Source: Ruegeria sp. Ofav3-42
GTDB taxonomy: Bacteria > Pseudomonadota > Alphaproteobacteria > Rhodobacterales > Rhodobacteraceae
Assembly: GCF_022347725.1 (NCBI RefSeq)
Contig: NZ_JAKRGB010000002.1
Location: forward strand, 186,001-250,000
Reading direction: 5' to 3'
Length of the DNA stretch: 64,000 nt
Shown piece after piece: positions 54,577 to 62,695 of the stretch. The notes under the pieces are model-generated. The model made no database searches. It saw only the letters and a program-made list of their open reading frames with translations, and was not told where the DNA came from. The number at the start of each line of letters is the position of its first letter. Positions within the stretch are counted from its first letter, which is position 1. Made by a program: the position numbers and the translations under genes.

Positions 54577-57015
54577 TTAACGAGCTCGTCGTTTGGCGCG
54601 CAAAGTCGGATCAGCTTGGGTTGGATCCTCGGGCCAAGGATGTTTCGGGTACTGCGCGCGCATATCCTTGCGGACGTCCTCATAAGATCCTGCCCAGAAC
54701 CCCGGCAGATCGCGTGTGATCTGGATTGGGCGTTGCGCCGGAGACAGGAGCGTGATCTTCAAGGCTTCGCCACCGACAATCGGGTGCCGGGTGACGCCGA
54801 ACAGTTCCTGTAAGCGGACTGAAATCTCGGGCACGGCACCACTGTAGTCAATCGGCACCTTGCGGCCCAGCGGGGTCTCGAAAGATCCCGGCGCGCGGCG
54901 ATCCACCTCCTGCGTCTGGGTCCAGTCCAGACGAGCGCGCAGAGCAGGCAGTAGATCGAACTTCTTCCAGTCGTCGGCATTACGCTGGCCCGAGAGCATG
55001 GGCAGCAGCCAATCTTCAAGTGTGTCCATCAACGCGTCGATCGAGAAATCCGGCAGATCGACACCTTCAGCCCGCACCAGTTCCACACGTGCGGCCAACC
55101 GCGCCGCAGCGCCGTTTAGGCGCAGACCCAGATCGCGTACTCCGTCAAGCATTGCGCGGGCTACGGCCTCATCCGGTGCGTCCTTCCAGATGCGGTCATC
55201 CAGAGTAATTGCGCCAAAGCGTTCCTGACGGCGTGCAATAACGCGACGCTCGCGTTTTGACCAGTCGCAGGTCTCAACCCAATCGATCTGATCCGCAAAC
55301 AGGTCCCTGATTTCGCGTTCCGAGATCTGAGCCGCCATTCGCACACGCGCTTCGCGCGGGTTTCCGTCGGTGTCCGTGACCACCAGATACGGCGCGGCGG
55401 CGAGTGTGTCGTCATTTGCCAGCACCACGCCTTTGCCGCCTGACAGAACATAGCGAGGGACGTCGCCCTTGCGACGTTGCCCAATCCGGTCGGGGTAGGC
55501 CAGGGCGGCCATCGCGGCGGGACTCAGGTCAGTGGGGCCACCCGGTTTTTTAAGTCGTTTGGTTTCGGCCTTGATCCGCTCCAACGCCCCGGAATTGACC
55601 TGCCAAACCCGGTTGCGTTGAAACGCACGCGGATCGCGCAGCGCCTCAAGCCGCAGCAGCATATCCGCGGGGGCACCTTTCAGGGGATCTCGTTCGGCCA
55701 TCAGGGCAGCCAGCGTTGCGCTCTCTGATCCGGCGGATTCCAGCATGTGCCCCAGTCGGGGGTGCAGAGGCAGTGCTGCCAAGGCCCGGCCATGGTCGGT
55801 GATCCGGCCTTTGGGGTCCAAGGCCCCCAGCATTGCCAGCAAGGCGCGCGCCTCGGCCATCGTGCCCTCGGGCGGTGGTGTCAGAAAAGCCAAATCGTCG
55901 GGTTCCGCGCCCCATAACGCCAGTTCCAGCGCCAGCCCGGTCAGGTCTGCGGCTTCAATCTCGGCGGGCGGGTAGGCGGCCAGCGCACCGTCTTCGCCCT
56001 TGGACCACAGACGATAGCACACGCCCTCGGCCACGCGTCCCGCGCGGCCAGCGCGCTGGGTGGCTTCGGCGCGCGTTACCCGTTCGGTCACCAGCCGTGA
56101 CATGCCAGAGCCCGGATCGAACCGCGCCCGCCGCGCCTGTCCCATGTCGACCACCACCTGGATGTCAGGAATGGTCAGCGAGGTCTCGGCGATCGAGGTC
56201 GCCAGCACCACCTTGCGTCCCATCTTAACCGGAGCAATCGCCGCGCGCTGCGCGGCAAAGGGCATTGCGCCGAACAGAGGGCGCACCGTGCAGTCACCCG
56301 GCAGCCGACCGGACAAAGCGGCCTCGACCCGGCGGATCTCGCCCTCGCCGGGCAGGAAGACCAGCATCCCGCCTTTGGTTTCACGCTCGGCCTGAACCAC
56401 CAGATCGACAAGCGCATCCAGTCGTCGCGCCTGTGCACCCAAGGGGCGGTCCAGCCAGCGGGTTTCGACCGGGTAACTGCGGCCCTCGGACGTCACCAGC
56501 GGCGCCCCCATCAGTTTACCAACTGGCTCTGCGTCCAGCGTCGCGGACATGGCCAGCAGGATCAGGTCGTCACGTAGCGCGCCAGTGACTTCAAGGCACA
56601 ACGCAAGCCCAAGATCAGCATTCAGAGAACGCTCGTGGAATTCATCGAAGATTACTGCGCCGACGCCCGGCAAATCCGGATCGGATTGCAGCATTCGGGT
56701 CAGAATGCCCTCGGTCACGACCTCGATACGGGTTGCCTTGGAGACTTTCGCCTCACCACGCACGCGGTAACCTACGGTCTCTCCGACGCGCTGCCCCAGC
56801 GTTTCCGCCATCCGTTCGGCGGCAGCGCGTGCGGCAAGCCTGCGCGGCTCTAGCATGACAATTTTGCCGTTGCATAACCCGGCCTCGTGCATAGCCAAAG
56901 GCACCCGCGTCGTCTTGCCCGCACCCGGAGGAGCCTGCAGAACAGCCCGGCCATTGGCCTTCAGCGCGGCTAGCAGATCAGGAACGGCGTCATCGATGGG
57001 CAGTCGTAAGGTCAT
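54577..57015 (-). CDS. hrpB: ATP-dependent RNA helicase HrpB
   Basis: An 812-residue DEAH-box helicase of the HrpB group. Visible motifs are the Walker A QAPPGAGKTTRVPLA, the DEFH box in VIFDEFHERSLNADL, SAT in LLAMSATLD, and QRAGRAGRVAEGVCYRLWSK in motif VI. The C-terminal HrpB-specific domain (about 620-800) ends near RDLPGFWAGSYEDVRKDMRA then YPKHPWPEDP. A TTG at 57033 would add 6 residues; ATG 57015 is preferred. Its RNA substrate is unknown. The gene is followed by a weak hairpin. Confidence 0.93.
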   Translation of the reverse strand: MTLRLPIDDAVPDLLAALKANGRAVLQAPPGAGKTTRVPLAMHEAGLCNGKIVMLEPRRLAARAAAERMAETLGQRVGETVGYRVRGEAKVSKATRIEVVTEGILTRMLQSDPDLPGVGAVIFDEFHERSLNADLGLALCLEVTGALRDDLILLAMSATLDAEPVGKLMGAPLVTSEGRSYPVETRWLDRPLGAQARRLDALVDLVVQAERETKGGMLVFLPGEGEIRRVEAALSGRLPGDCTVRPLFGAMPFAAQRAAIAPVKMGRKVVLATSIAETSLTIPDIQVVVDMGQARRARFDPGSGMSRLVTERVTRAEATQRAGRAGRVAEGVCYRLWSKGEDGALAAYPPAEIEAADLTGLALELALWGAEPDDLAFLTPPPEGTMAEARALLAMLGALDPKGRITDHGRALAALPLHPRLGHMLESAGSESATLAALMAERDPLKGAPADMLLRLEALRDPRAFQRNRVWQVNSGALERIKAETKRLKKPGGPTDLSPAAMAALAYPDRIGQRRKGDVPRYVLSGGKGVVLANDDTLAAAPYLVVTDTDGNPREARVRMAAQISEREIRDLFADQIDWVETCDWSKRERRVIARRQERFGAITLDDRIWKDAPDEAVARAMLDGVRDLGLRLNGAAARLAARVELVRAEGVDLPDFSIDALMDTLEDWLLPMLSGQRNADDWKKFDLLPALRARLDWTQTQEVDRRAPGSFETPLGRKVPIDYSGAVPEISVRLQELFGVTRHPIVGGEALKITLLSPAQRPIQITRDLPGFWAGSYEDVRKDMRAQYPKHPWPEDPTQADPTLRAKRRAR

Positions 57016-57056
57016 TGGCGCTTTATCCGCCAACCATCGGGTAAGGTCCAGTTCCG

Positions 57057-57764
57057 CTATTTGCGAAGGACGACGGCCGGGCCGTAAATCGTCTGCGCCT
57101 CGACCCGCGTCGCACGCATCACGCTGCCAGCAGGCTCATAGGTCACTGATACAGGAAATCGGCTGCCGGTGCGCAGGTCACCGGGCGGGTAACCCGCAAG
57201 CCGGGTAAAGGTGCCCACGCAGCGAACACCACCGTTTTCATCTATCTGACGGGTAAGAGCGATTTCTGTCAGCCGTTCGCCGTCGAACAGTTTTTGCCGC
57301 AGAGTACAAAGCTCGGTCGGGTTCTGATCCCGCAGAACCATGAAAATGCCGGTCAGCGGATCCACCGCGCCGCGTTGCTGTGCATCCGTCACGGCATAGT
57401 TGCTGCGATCACTGATCTTAGGGCCACTGGCACGTGCAATACCGTTCCTGTAATCAAGCCTCACGCGTGATATCCGACGGCCCGTGTCCATATCCTCGAC
57501 GTAAAGGCTTGGTATAAACCGTGCGCCTTTCCGGCGACCCTGAGCCTCAAGCACAAAGCGCACACGCTTGATCGCTCCGGCCAGACCGGTTGTCGTAAGC
57601 TGTCCCTCGACGACATAGCGGGACGCGTTCAAGTCTGACACCAGAACCAATTCGCCCACCTTGACCCCCAGCGCCCGCAGGGCAAATCGACTCTGTTCGG
57701 CCATGCCCGTGGTGGGCAGCCAACAGAGGACCATAAGCAACACTTGGGCGCGAATTGCATGCAT
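57057..57764 (-). CDS. DUF3108 periplasmic protein
   Basis: A 235-residue DUF3108 protein with a signal peptide (MHAIRAQVLLMVLCWLPTTGMA). The conserved region includes SRFALRALGVKVGELVLVSDLN, YVVEGQLTTTGLAG, and a late RQKLFDGERLTEIAL. The frame extends to 57833, but 57764 gives the signal peptide. It lies 41 bp downstream of the predicted start of hrpB's opposite end and is divergent from meaB. Function unknown; likely a beta-structured periplasmic protein. Confidence 0.85.
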   Translation of the reverse strand: MHAIRAQVLLMVLCWLPTTGMAEQSRFALRALGVKVGELVLVSDLNASRYVVEGQLTTTGLAGAIKRVRFVLEAQGRRKGARFIPSLYVEDMDTGRRISRVRLDYRNGIARASGPKISDRSNYAVTDAQQRGAVDPLTGIFMVLRDQNPTELCTLRQKLFDGERLTEIALTRQIDENGGVRCVGTFTRLAGYPPGDLRTGSRFPVSVTYEPAGSVMRATRVEAQTIYGPAVVLRK

Positions 57765-57848
57765 TGGGTACCTTTCCTCAAAGGTCCGGTCTGGACAAAT
57801 CACCCGCCGGGGCGGCAAGTAGTCGTGCCGCAAAATATCGGGGTCGGA

Positions 57849-58826
57849 ATGGAAATAGACAGCCTAGGTGACAAGATTTTGAACGGGGACCGGCGCGCGC
57901 TGGCCCGTGCAATCACTCTGGTCGAAAGTGGCCGCGCCGATCACCGTGCGCAGGCGTCCGAATTGCTGGCACATCTGGCCAAGTCCGGGCGGCAATCCCT
58001 GCGCATTGGGCTGTCAGGTACGCCGGGGGTGGGTAAGTCCACCTTTATCGAGAGCTTTGGTATGATGCTGACCGGTCAGGGGCTGCGTGTGGCGGTTCTG
58101 GCTGTCGACCCAAGCTCAGCGCGTTCGGGGGGGTCGATTCTGGGTGACAAAACCCGGATGGAGCGCCTGAGCCGCGAGAAAAACGCCTTTATCCGCCCGT
58201 CGCCCAGCCAAACGCATCTGGGCGGTGTTGCGCGCCGCACGCGTGAGGCGATTGCCCTTTGTGAGGCTGCCGCGTTTGACGTCGTGCTGATCGAAACCGT
58301 AGGGGTCGGGCAATCCGAAACCGTTGTTTCCGAAATGTCCGACCTGTTCCTGCTGTTGCTTGCGCCCGCAGGCGGAGATGAGTTGCAGGGTGTGAAGCGT
58401 GGGATCATGGAAATGGCCGACATGATCCTGGTGAACAAGGCGGACGGAGATCTGAAGGCCACCGCCACCCGCACCTGCGCCGATTACGCCGGTGCCTTGC
58501 GCTTATTACGCAAACGCCCGCAAGACCCCGAGGGTTTCCCCAAGGCGATGACTGTCTCAGCAGTCGAGGAACACGGGCTTGAGAAGGCCTGGGAGGAAAT
58601 GCAGGCCCTGACAAGCTGGCGGCGTGAGAGCGGGAATTGGGACGAAAATCGCGCGGCACAGGCACAGTTTTGGTTCGATCAGGAAGTGCGGCACGCCCTG
58701 CTGTCACAATTGGACACACCAGCTGCTCGCGCCGAGATGGAGCGTCTGGGTTCTGAGGTCGGTTCGGGGAACCTGAGCCCGACGGCAGCTGCAAGCCGAA
58801 TGCTGCGCATACTGGCAACAGACTAG
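57849..58826 (+). CDS. meaB: Methylmalonyl-CoA mutase-associated GTPase MeaB
   Basis: G3E-family GTPase that protects and loads B12 into methylmalonyl-CoA mutase. The 325-residue product has the P-loop GTPGVGKSTFIE, the DPSSARSGGSILGDKTRM switch region, and NKAD for guanine recognition. The frame opens at 57744; ATG 57849 gives the family's usual length. The mutase gene is not in the window. It is 84 bp divergent from the DUF3108 gene. Confidence 0.95.
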   Translation: MEIDSLGDKILNGDRRALARAITLVESGRADHRAQASELLAHLAKSGRQSLRIGLSGTPGVGKSTFIESFGMMLTGQGLRVAVLAVDPSSARSGGSILGDKTRMERLSREKNAFIRPSPSQTHLGGVARRTREAIALCEAAAFDVVLIETVGVGQSETVVSEMSDLFLLLLAPAGGDELQGVKRGIMEMADMILVNKADGDLKATATRTCADYAGALRLLRKRPQDPEGFPKAMTVSAVEEHGLEKAWEEMQALTSWRRESGNWDENRAAQAQFWFDQEVRHALLSQLDTPAARAEMERLGSEVGSGNLSPTAAASRMLRILATD

Positions 58827-58866
58827 GCGACAGCGATTGCCAGAGGTGGTGAGAGCGTCGAAAACA

Positions 58867-58887
58867 TGTATTCTGGTCCGGAATACA
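58867..58887. promoter_or_regulatory. 21-bp dyad upstream of the Hint-domain gene
   Basis: TGTATTC-TGGTCCG-GAATACA is a near-perfect 21-bp palindrome, 86 bp upstream of the Hint-domain protein. The only mismatched pair is near the centre. A good candidate operator for a dimeric regulator. Confidence 0.6.
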
Positions 58888-58972
58888 ATCTTTTGATTGC
58901 GCCGATATGGAGGGGGGCTGTAGGTCCAAATCTGCGCAAGCCGCAAGATGAGCGCACCGGAGACCGCCGCAC

Positions 58973-60109
58973 ATGCCCGATATCAGAGGGACAAATGGTG
59001 CCGACAATATTGACGTCACGGGCGACCAGGGGACGCTGAACGGGTCGCCCGAAGGCTCGCCTATTGATGATATCCGCGCCCGCGGCGGCGATGATCAGAT
59101 CAACGTGGTCAGTAGCACGATTTCCGGCGACGTTCGCGGCAACGCCGGAAATGATGACATTACGATCTTCAACGCCGAAATTGGCGGGCAACTCAACGCC
59201 GGTCGCAACTCGGACACGGTCACTGTCTATGACGCGCTGATTGGCGACATCCGTCTGGGTCAGGGAAATGACACCCTGAACTTCATTCGTACCGAAGTCA
59301 CCGGGGATGTCAGAGGCGGTTCCGGACAGGACGCCCTGAACCTTCCGGTGGGCACTGTTGTAACCGACGCCAATTTCGGGACGTTCACCGTTGTCGACGG
59401 GGTATCTTACTCACTTTCCAGCGGCACTTTTGAATTGCCCTCGGGGATTGTCACCACCTACAGCGGCTTTGAATCCGGAACCGGGTTTCTCTGTTTTACG
59501 CGTGACACTCTGATCCAGACGCAACATGGACCAGTCCGAATTCAGGATCTTCGGACCGGAGACCTGATCGCGACGCAAGGGAACGGACTGCAACCCATCC
59601 GCTGGATCGGTCGCCGTGTGTTTGTGGCCAGCGAGCTTGCAGACGATCCAAAACGTCGCCCTGTGCGCATTCTGGCCGGTGCGCTGGGCAACGGCTTGCC
59701 AGATCGCGATCTGTTGGTCTCACGGCAACACAGGATGCTGGTGCAGTCAAAAATCGCCGAACGGATGTTTGGCGCGACCGAGGTTCTGATTCCGGCGATC
59801 AAGCTGACCGCGCTGCCGGGGATTTTCGTCGATGAAACGGTCGACAGCGTCGAGTACTACCATCTGCTGTTTGATCGGCACGAAATCGTTTTTGCCGAAA
59901 ATGCCCCGAGCGAAAGCCTGTTTACCGGGCCCGAGGCGCTCAAGGCCCTCAGCCCCGAGGCGCGGCGTGAGATATTCGATATCTTTCCGGAGTTGGCAGA
60001 TGTGAACCACAATCCAAACCCGGCGCGATATATTCCAAAAGGACGTCAGCAGGCACAGCTGGTCGCCCGGCACCTCAAGAACAAAAAGCCTCTGGTCCGG
60101 GTCGGCTGA
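58973..60109 (+). CDS. Hint (hedgehog/intein) domain protein with acidic repeat region
   Basis: A 378-residue protein. The first 160 residues are Asp/Asn/Gly-rich with repeats such as GGDDQINVV, NAGNDDITIF and LGQGNDTLNF that resemble RTX or calcium-binding beta-roll strings. A Hint_2-type domain starts with C174 in FLCFTRDTLIQTQHG and continues through VRIQDLRTGDLIAT and SRQHRML to about residue 330. Such proteins are frequent in Rhodobacteraceae and probably secreted (no classical signal peptide, so type I export is likely). The biological role is unknown. No C-terminal extein is evident, so splicing is uncertain. Confidence 0.88.
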   Translation: MPDIRGTNGADNIDVTGDQGTLNGSPEGSPIDDIRARGGDDQINVVSSTISGDVRGNAGNDDITIFNAEIGGQLNAGRNSDTVTVYDALIGDIRLGQGNDTLNFIRTEVTGDVRGGSGQDALNLPVGTVVTDANFGTFTVVDGVSYSLSSGTFELPSGIVTTYSGFESGTGFLCFTRDTLIQTQHGPVRIQDLRTGDLIATQGNGLQPIRWIGRRVFVASELADDPKRRPVRILAGALGNGLPDRDLLVSRQHRMLVQSKIAERMFGATEVLIPAIKLTALPGIFVDETVDSVEYYHLLFDRHEIVFAENAPSESLFTGPEALKALSPEARREIFDIFPELADVNHNPNPARYIPKGRQQAQLVARHLKNKKPLVRVG

Positions 60110-60328
60110 GTTGCGATATTTAGCCGCGCGGAAAGGGCGGCCTTGTCACGTGCAATTCAATGTGCCAAGCGCCGGGTGGACGGCCCAGTCGTTCAATTAT
60201 CAGAGTGGTCGAATTTTGCGGCAATACAGGGTTTTCGACGGAGATCGATTGCGCGCCTCACTTAAGAATTCGGGCTAGCCCCGCCTGAACGATTGGTATG
60301 TCAACTCTGAATCGACCGAACCTGAAGC
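60110..60328. other. Intergenic stretch without recognised gene
   Basis: Between the Hint gene and the hydrolase pseudogene nothing is recognised. The segment could hold eroded 5' sequence of the pseudogene: all three plus frames are interrupted, and no tRNA, terminator or clear promoter is seen. Confidence 0.4.
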
Positions 60329-60888
60329 TTGTCTCTCAAGACTGACGCGGGGTTTGGAACAAGTACCGTCGATGGGTTTTCCAATGGGCGGATATGCCGG
60401 CCTGCGCCTTGCAAGGGCGTTGAACCTAAAGTCGGTTGTCGCCGTTTCCCCCGGAGTTTTCGATTTACGAAGATCACGTCCCGTTTGACCGGCGGTTTAG
60501 AGAATGGGCGAAAGAGTTCGATCCCGATCTCGGGGCGTTGTCGAGTCGCGGATGTCCTGTTCAGGGCCTCTTTCTGGTTGATCCGTTCAATCGGGCCGAT
60601 TTGTTGAACGCAAGGATGCTTCAAGAGGCGTTCCCGGCGATGAAAACCGCAAGGTTGTGTTTCGAAGGTCATTCTGTAACTTCGGTGATCGGTCAAAGTG
60701 GCCGATACGTCAGATTGCAAACGCTGTTGCTGCGGCAGCGACTATTACCTGAAAGAGTCGTTCGGCTAACATCGGGCAGCGCGTCCGAAAAACCCTCGCT
60801 ACTGGGGAGGATTGGCCGCGGCAGCGGCGAATTCCAGGTGGGTGGTGCTGGAAGAACACGCATTGAAACGCGTTGCGGGCATAAATAA
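60329..60888 (+). pseudogene. Frameshifted alpha/beta-hydrolase-fold remnant
   Basis: Three short frames join into one protein-like sequence. GFGTS (60350-60364) is followed, after a 19-nt interruption, by MGGYAGLRLARALNLKSVVAVSP from 60384, reconstructing a GTSMGGYA-type nucleophile elbow. An extra base at 60448-60454 in a C/G run then shifts the frame, and EFSIYEDHVPFDRRF continues in the +1 frame to 60888. The joined AVSPEFSIYEDHVPFD is a coherent family-like segment. No intact ATG start or ribosome binding site is seen upstream. Likely a decayed hydrolase or glycan-biosynthesis gene; sequencing error is an alternative for the single-base shift but not for the 19-nt block. Confidence 0.7.
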
Positions 60889-60965
60889 AAACTTGGTGTC
60901 GTGAAAGCGTGGCATATGGCTTGACCCCGCCAGCGATTCCCACTACACGCATCCAACCAGTTTTC

Positions 60966-61021
60966 GGGCGCGACTTCGGGTTGCGCCCCTTGTGATTTGG
61001 CCGAGGGCGTAATGCCCGGCC
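60966..61021 (+). promoter_or_regulatory. Tandem hairpins in the rpmB leader
   Basis: GGGCGCGAC-TTCG-GGTTGCGCCC (60966-60988) and a second stem pairing GGCC...GGGC with GCCC...GGCC (60999-61021) lie 22 bp before the rpmB start. The first is a stable stem with a UUCG-like loop. They may regulate rpmB or shield its ribosome binding site, or terminate transcription from upstream. Confidence 0.5.
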
Positions 61022-61043
61022 TCCAGAAACAAAGGAAGAAACC

Positions 61044-61331
61044 ATGTCGCGCCGTTGCGAACTGACCGGAAAAGGCCCGATGACTGGCAACAATGTCAGC
61101 CACGCCAAAAACAGAACTCGTCGTCGTTTTCTGCCCAACCTGAATGACGTCACCCTGCAGTCGGAAACTCTGGGTCGTGGCGTCAAGCTGCGCATCTCGG
61201 CTGCTGCGCTGCGTTCGGTGGACCACCGCGGTGGTCTGGACGCGTTCCTGGCGAAAGCCAAGGACGAAGAGCTGTCCGAAAACGCACTGAAAGTGAAAAA
61301 GGAAATCGCCAAGGCGCAAGCTTCGGCCTAA
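61044..61331 (+). CDS. rpmB: 50S ribosomal protein L28
   Basis: A 95-residue L28, normal length. The opening [24 protein letters not shown] is diagnostic, followed by the basic [28 protein letters not shown] precedes the ATG. It is monocistronic, ended by a strong terminator. L28 is a component of the large ribosomal subunit. Confidence 0.98.
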   Translation: MSRRCELTGKGPMTGNNVSHAKNRTRRRFLPNLNDVTLQSETLGRGVKLRISAAALRSVDHRGGLDAFLAKAKDEELSENALKVKKEIAKAQASA

Positions 61332-61355
61332 TTCCTTTTTACTGAGAGAATTTGA

Positions 61356-61386
61356 GCCCTGTACCACCCGGTGCAGGGCTTTTTTC
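61356..61386 (+). terminator. Terminator of rpmB
   Basis: GCCCTGTACC-ACCC-GGTGCAGGGC forms a 10-bp stem (one G-U) followed by TTTTTTC, 25 bp after the rpmB stop. Confidence 0.92.
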
Positions 61387-61433
61387 ATGGGCAGTGCGTC
61401 TGTTCTTAAAATCGAATTAAATTTGCGGTTTGG

Positions 61434-61447
61434 GTGACATTGTTCAC
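61434..61447. promoter_or_regulatory. CRP/FNR-family-like dyad
   Basis: GTGACATTGTTCAC has GTGA-N6-TCAC, the core spacing of CRP-type sites, with an A/T context (GGGTGAC...TTCACATA). It overlaps a TACAAT -10-like box at 61449-61454, so binding may repress. The small protein gene at 61507 follows. Confidence 0.5.
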
Positions 61448-61506
61448 ATACAATACGCCTCTGTCATCTTATGTTTAGGCATATTCATCTGGCGGAGTTA
61501 ATTCTC

Positions 61507-61656
61507 ATGTCTTTCAAGTCTTTCAACTCTTTCTCCCTGTTGGCCGCATTATTCGGCAAGTCAGTTGGGGCATGTCTACGGATGCAGCGTCAGGTGAATC
61601 GGCTGCACACAAGCCTGACCAAAGGGTCCGTCAAGCGTCCCGAGCCGGATCGCTGA
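61507..61656 (+). CDS. Small protein, 49 aa, unknown function
   Basis: A short frame starting MSFKSFNSFSLLAALFGKSV, with a basic C-terminal half (LRMQRQVNRLHTSLTKGSVK). GGCGGAG lies 9 nt before the ATG. The middle has a mildly hydrophobic helix and one cysteine. I do not recognise a family. A longer frame from 61471 exists but lacks a ribosome binding site. The promoter-like sequence and CRP-like dyad upstream support real expression. Confidence 0.5.
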   Translation: MSFKSFNSFSLLAALFGKSVGACLRMQRQVNRLHTSLTKGSVKRPEPDR

Positions 61657-61738
61657 CATAATCCTCCCGGCCTAGGGCTTCTTGCGCATCTGATTGCGCT
61701 TGAAGCCCCCTTTGTCCCAGGCCTATATCGGGGACAGG

Positions 61739-62089
61739 ATGAAGCCTGTTCTGAATAGATTCCTGCCGTTTGTGCTTTCGCTGCTCGTCATTCTGACGGG
61801 GCAGGGGGTTTCGGCATCGCGTGGAATGGACCGGGCCGTTGGTCAGATGGTGCTATGTACCGGCTCTGGGCCCGTCGTGGTCTATATGGATGCCGAGGGG
61901 CAGCCAACTCAGCCTCCCCATTTCTGCCCGGATTATGCGCTGACCCTGTTGGGGGCGGTAACCGTCGCGGATCCAGCGCTGCCGATTGCACCCGAAAGCG
62001 ACCGTCCGGTACCTTGTCGCGAGGCGGACAATCTGATCGCTCTGCCGGTCCCATCCAAGCCGGCCCGTGCGCCTCCTGCAGGTGTCTGA
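61739..62089 (+). CDS. Small exported Cys protein, DUF2946-like
   Basis: A 116-residue protein with a signal peptide or anchor (MKPVLNRFLPFVLSLLVILTGQGVSA). The mature part has VLCTGSGPVVVYMDAEGQPT, PPHFCPDYAL and PVPCREAD, i.e. three cysteines and a layout that resembles DUF2946 proteins linked to copper homeostasis; the usual C-terminal CxxC is not intact. GGGGACAGG precedes the ATG. It is followed 44 bp later by a copper chaperone gene. Family assignment is moderate; the copper context supports it. Confidence 0.6.
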   Translation: MKPVLNRFLPFVLSLLVILTGQGVSASRGMDRAVGQMVLCTGSGPVVVYMDAEGQPTQPPHFCPDYALTLLGAVTVADPALPIAPESDRPVPCREADNLIALPVPSKPARAPPAGV

Positions 62090-62133
62090 CTCGTTTCCCT
62101 ACCTTATCAGACACTAAGTACAGGAGAGGCGCC

Positions 62134-62607
62134 ATGTCCCTCACATCCAAACTTCTGGCCACCCTGGCCGCTGCAACACTTGCCACTGCCGCTTTTGCGC
62201 AGGATACGATCACCGTTGACGACGCTTATGCACGGTCATCGGGCAAGACGGCTAAGGCGGGTGCCGCCTTCATGATGATTCAAAACACCGGGGATGCCGA
62301 TGATCGGCTGATCGGTGTGCAATCGGACGCTGCTGCACGGGTCGAATTGCACACCCATATTGTTGACGAAAATGGCGTGGCCAAGATGACTCACGTAGAA
62401 GATGGATTCGCAATTCCTGCCGGTGAGACCCACATGCTGAAACGCGGCGGCGACCACGTGATGTTCATGGGCCTGACGGCCCCGTTCGAGCAGGGCGGGA
62501 TGGTTCCCGTGAAGTTGATTTTCGAGAATGCGGGCGAGGTAGAGGTCGAGATTCCTGTCGACCTCGAGCGTCAGGACGCTGGCGGTCACGGCACGCATTC
62601 TCACTGA
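62134..62607 (+). CDS. Periplasmic copper chaperone PCu(A)C
   Basis: A 157-residue periplasmic protein: signal peptide (MSLTSKLLATLAAATLATAAFA-QD) then the PCu(A)C domain. Copper ligands appear as H73/H75, M85, H108 and M110 (HTHIV...AKMTH...GGDHVMFMGL). A His-rich tail (GGHGTHSH) is present. PCu(A)C delivers copper to the CuA/CuB centres of cytochrome oxidase, matching the cox11/coxC genes at the window's start. The open frame runs back to 61855; 62134 is chosen for the signal peptide and GGAGAGG ribosome binding site. Confidence 0.93.
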   Translation: MSLTSKLLATLAAATLATAAFAQDTITVDDAYARSSGKTAKAGAAFMMIQNTGDADDRLIGVQSDAAARVELHTHIVDENGVAKMTHVEDGFAIPAGETHMLKRGGDHVMFMGLTAPFEQGGMVPVKLIFENAGEVEVEIPVDLERQDAGGHGTHSH

Positions 62608-62653
62608 AGCAACGCCTGTCTTCAGACCGCTTTGCGGCCGTCATCCATGCGTC

Positions 62654-62676
62654 AGGCCGGGTTTCACCCGGCCTGT
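62654..62676 (+). terminator. Hairpin terminator after PCu(A)C
   Basis: AGGCCGGGT-TTC-ACCCGGCCT is a perfect 9-bp stem 47 bp after the PCu(A)C stop, followed by GTTGTCCTTG. It also lies just before the convergent HdeD-like gene's stop, and may serve both. Confidence 0.75.
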
Positions 62677-62695
62677 TGTCCTTGTGGGACCGAGA

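Noticed and set aside
61855..62133. N-terminal extension of the PCu(A)C frame
   Set aside because: It overlaps the upstream DUF2946-like gene; the 62134 start has a signal peptide and ribosome binding site.
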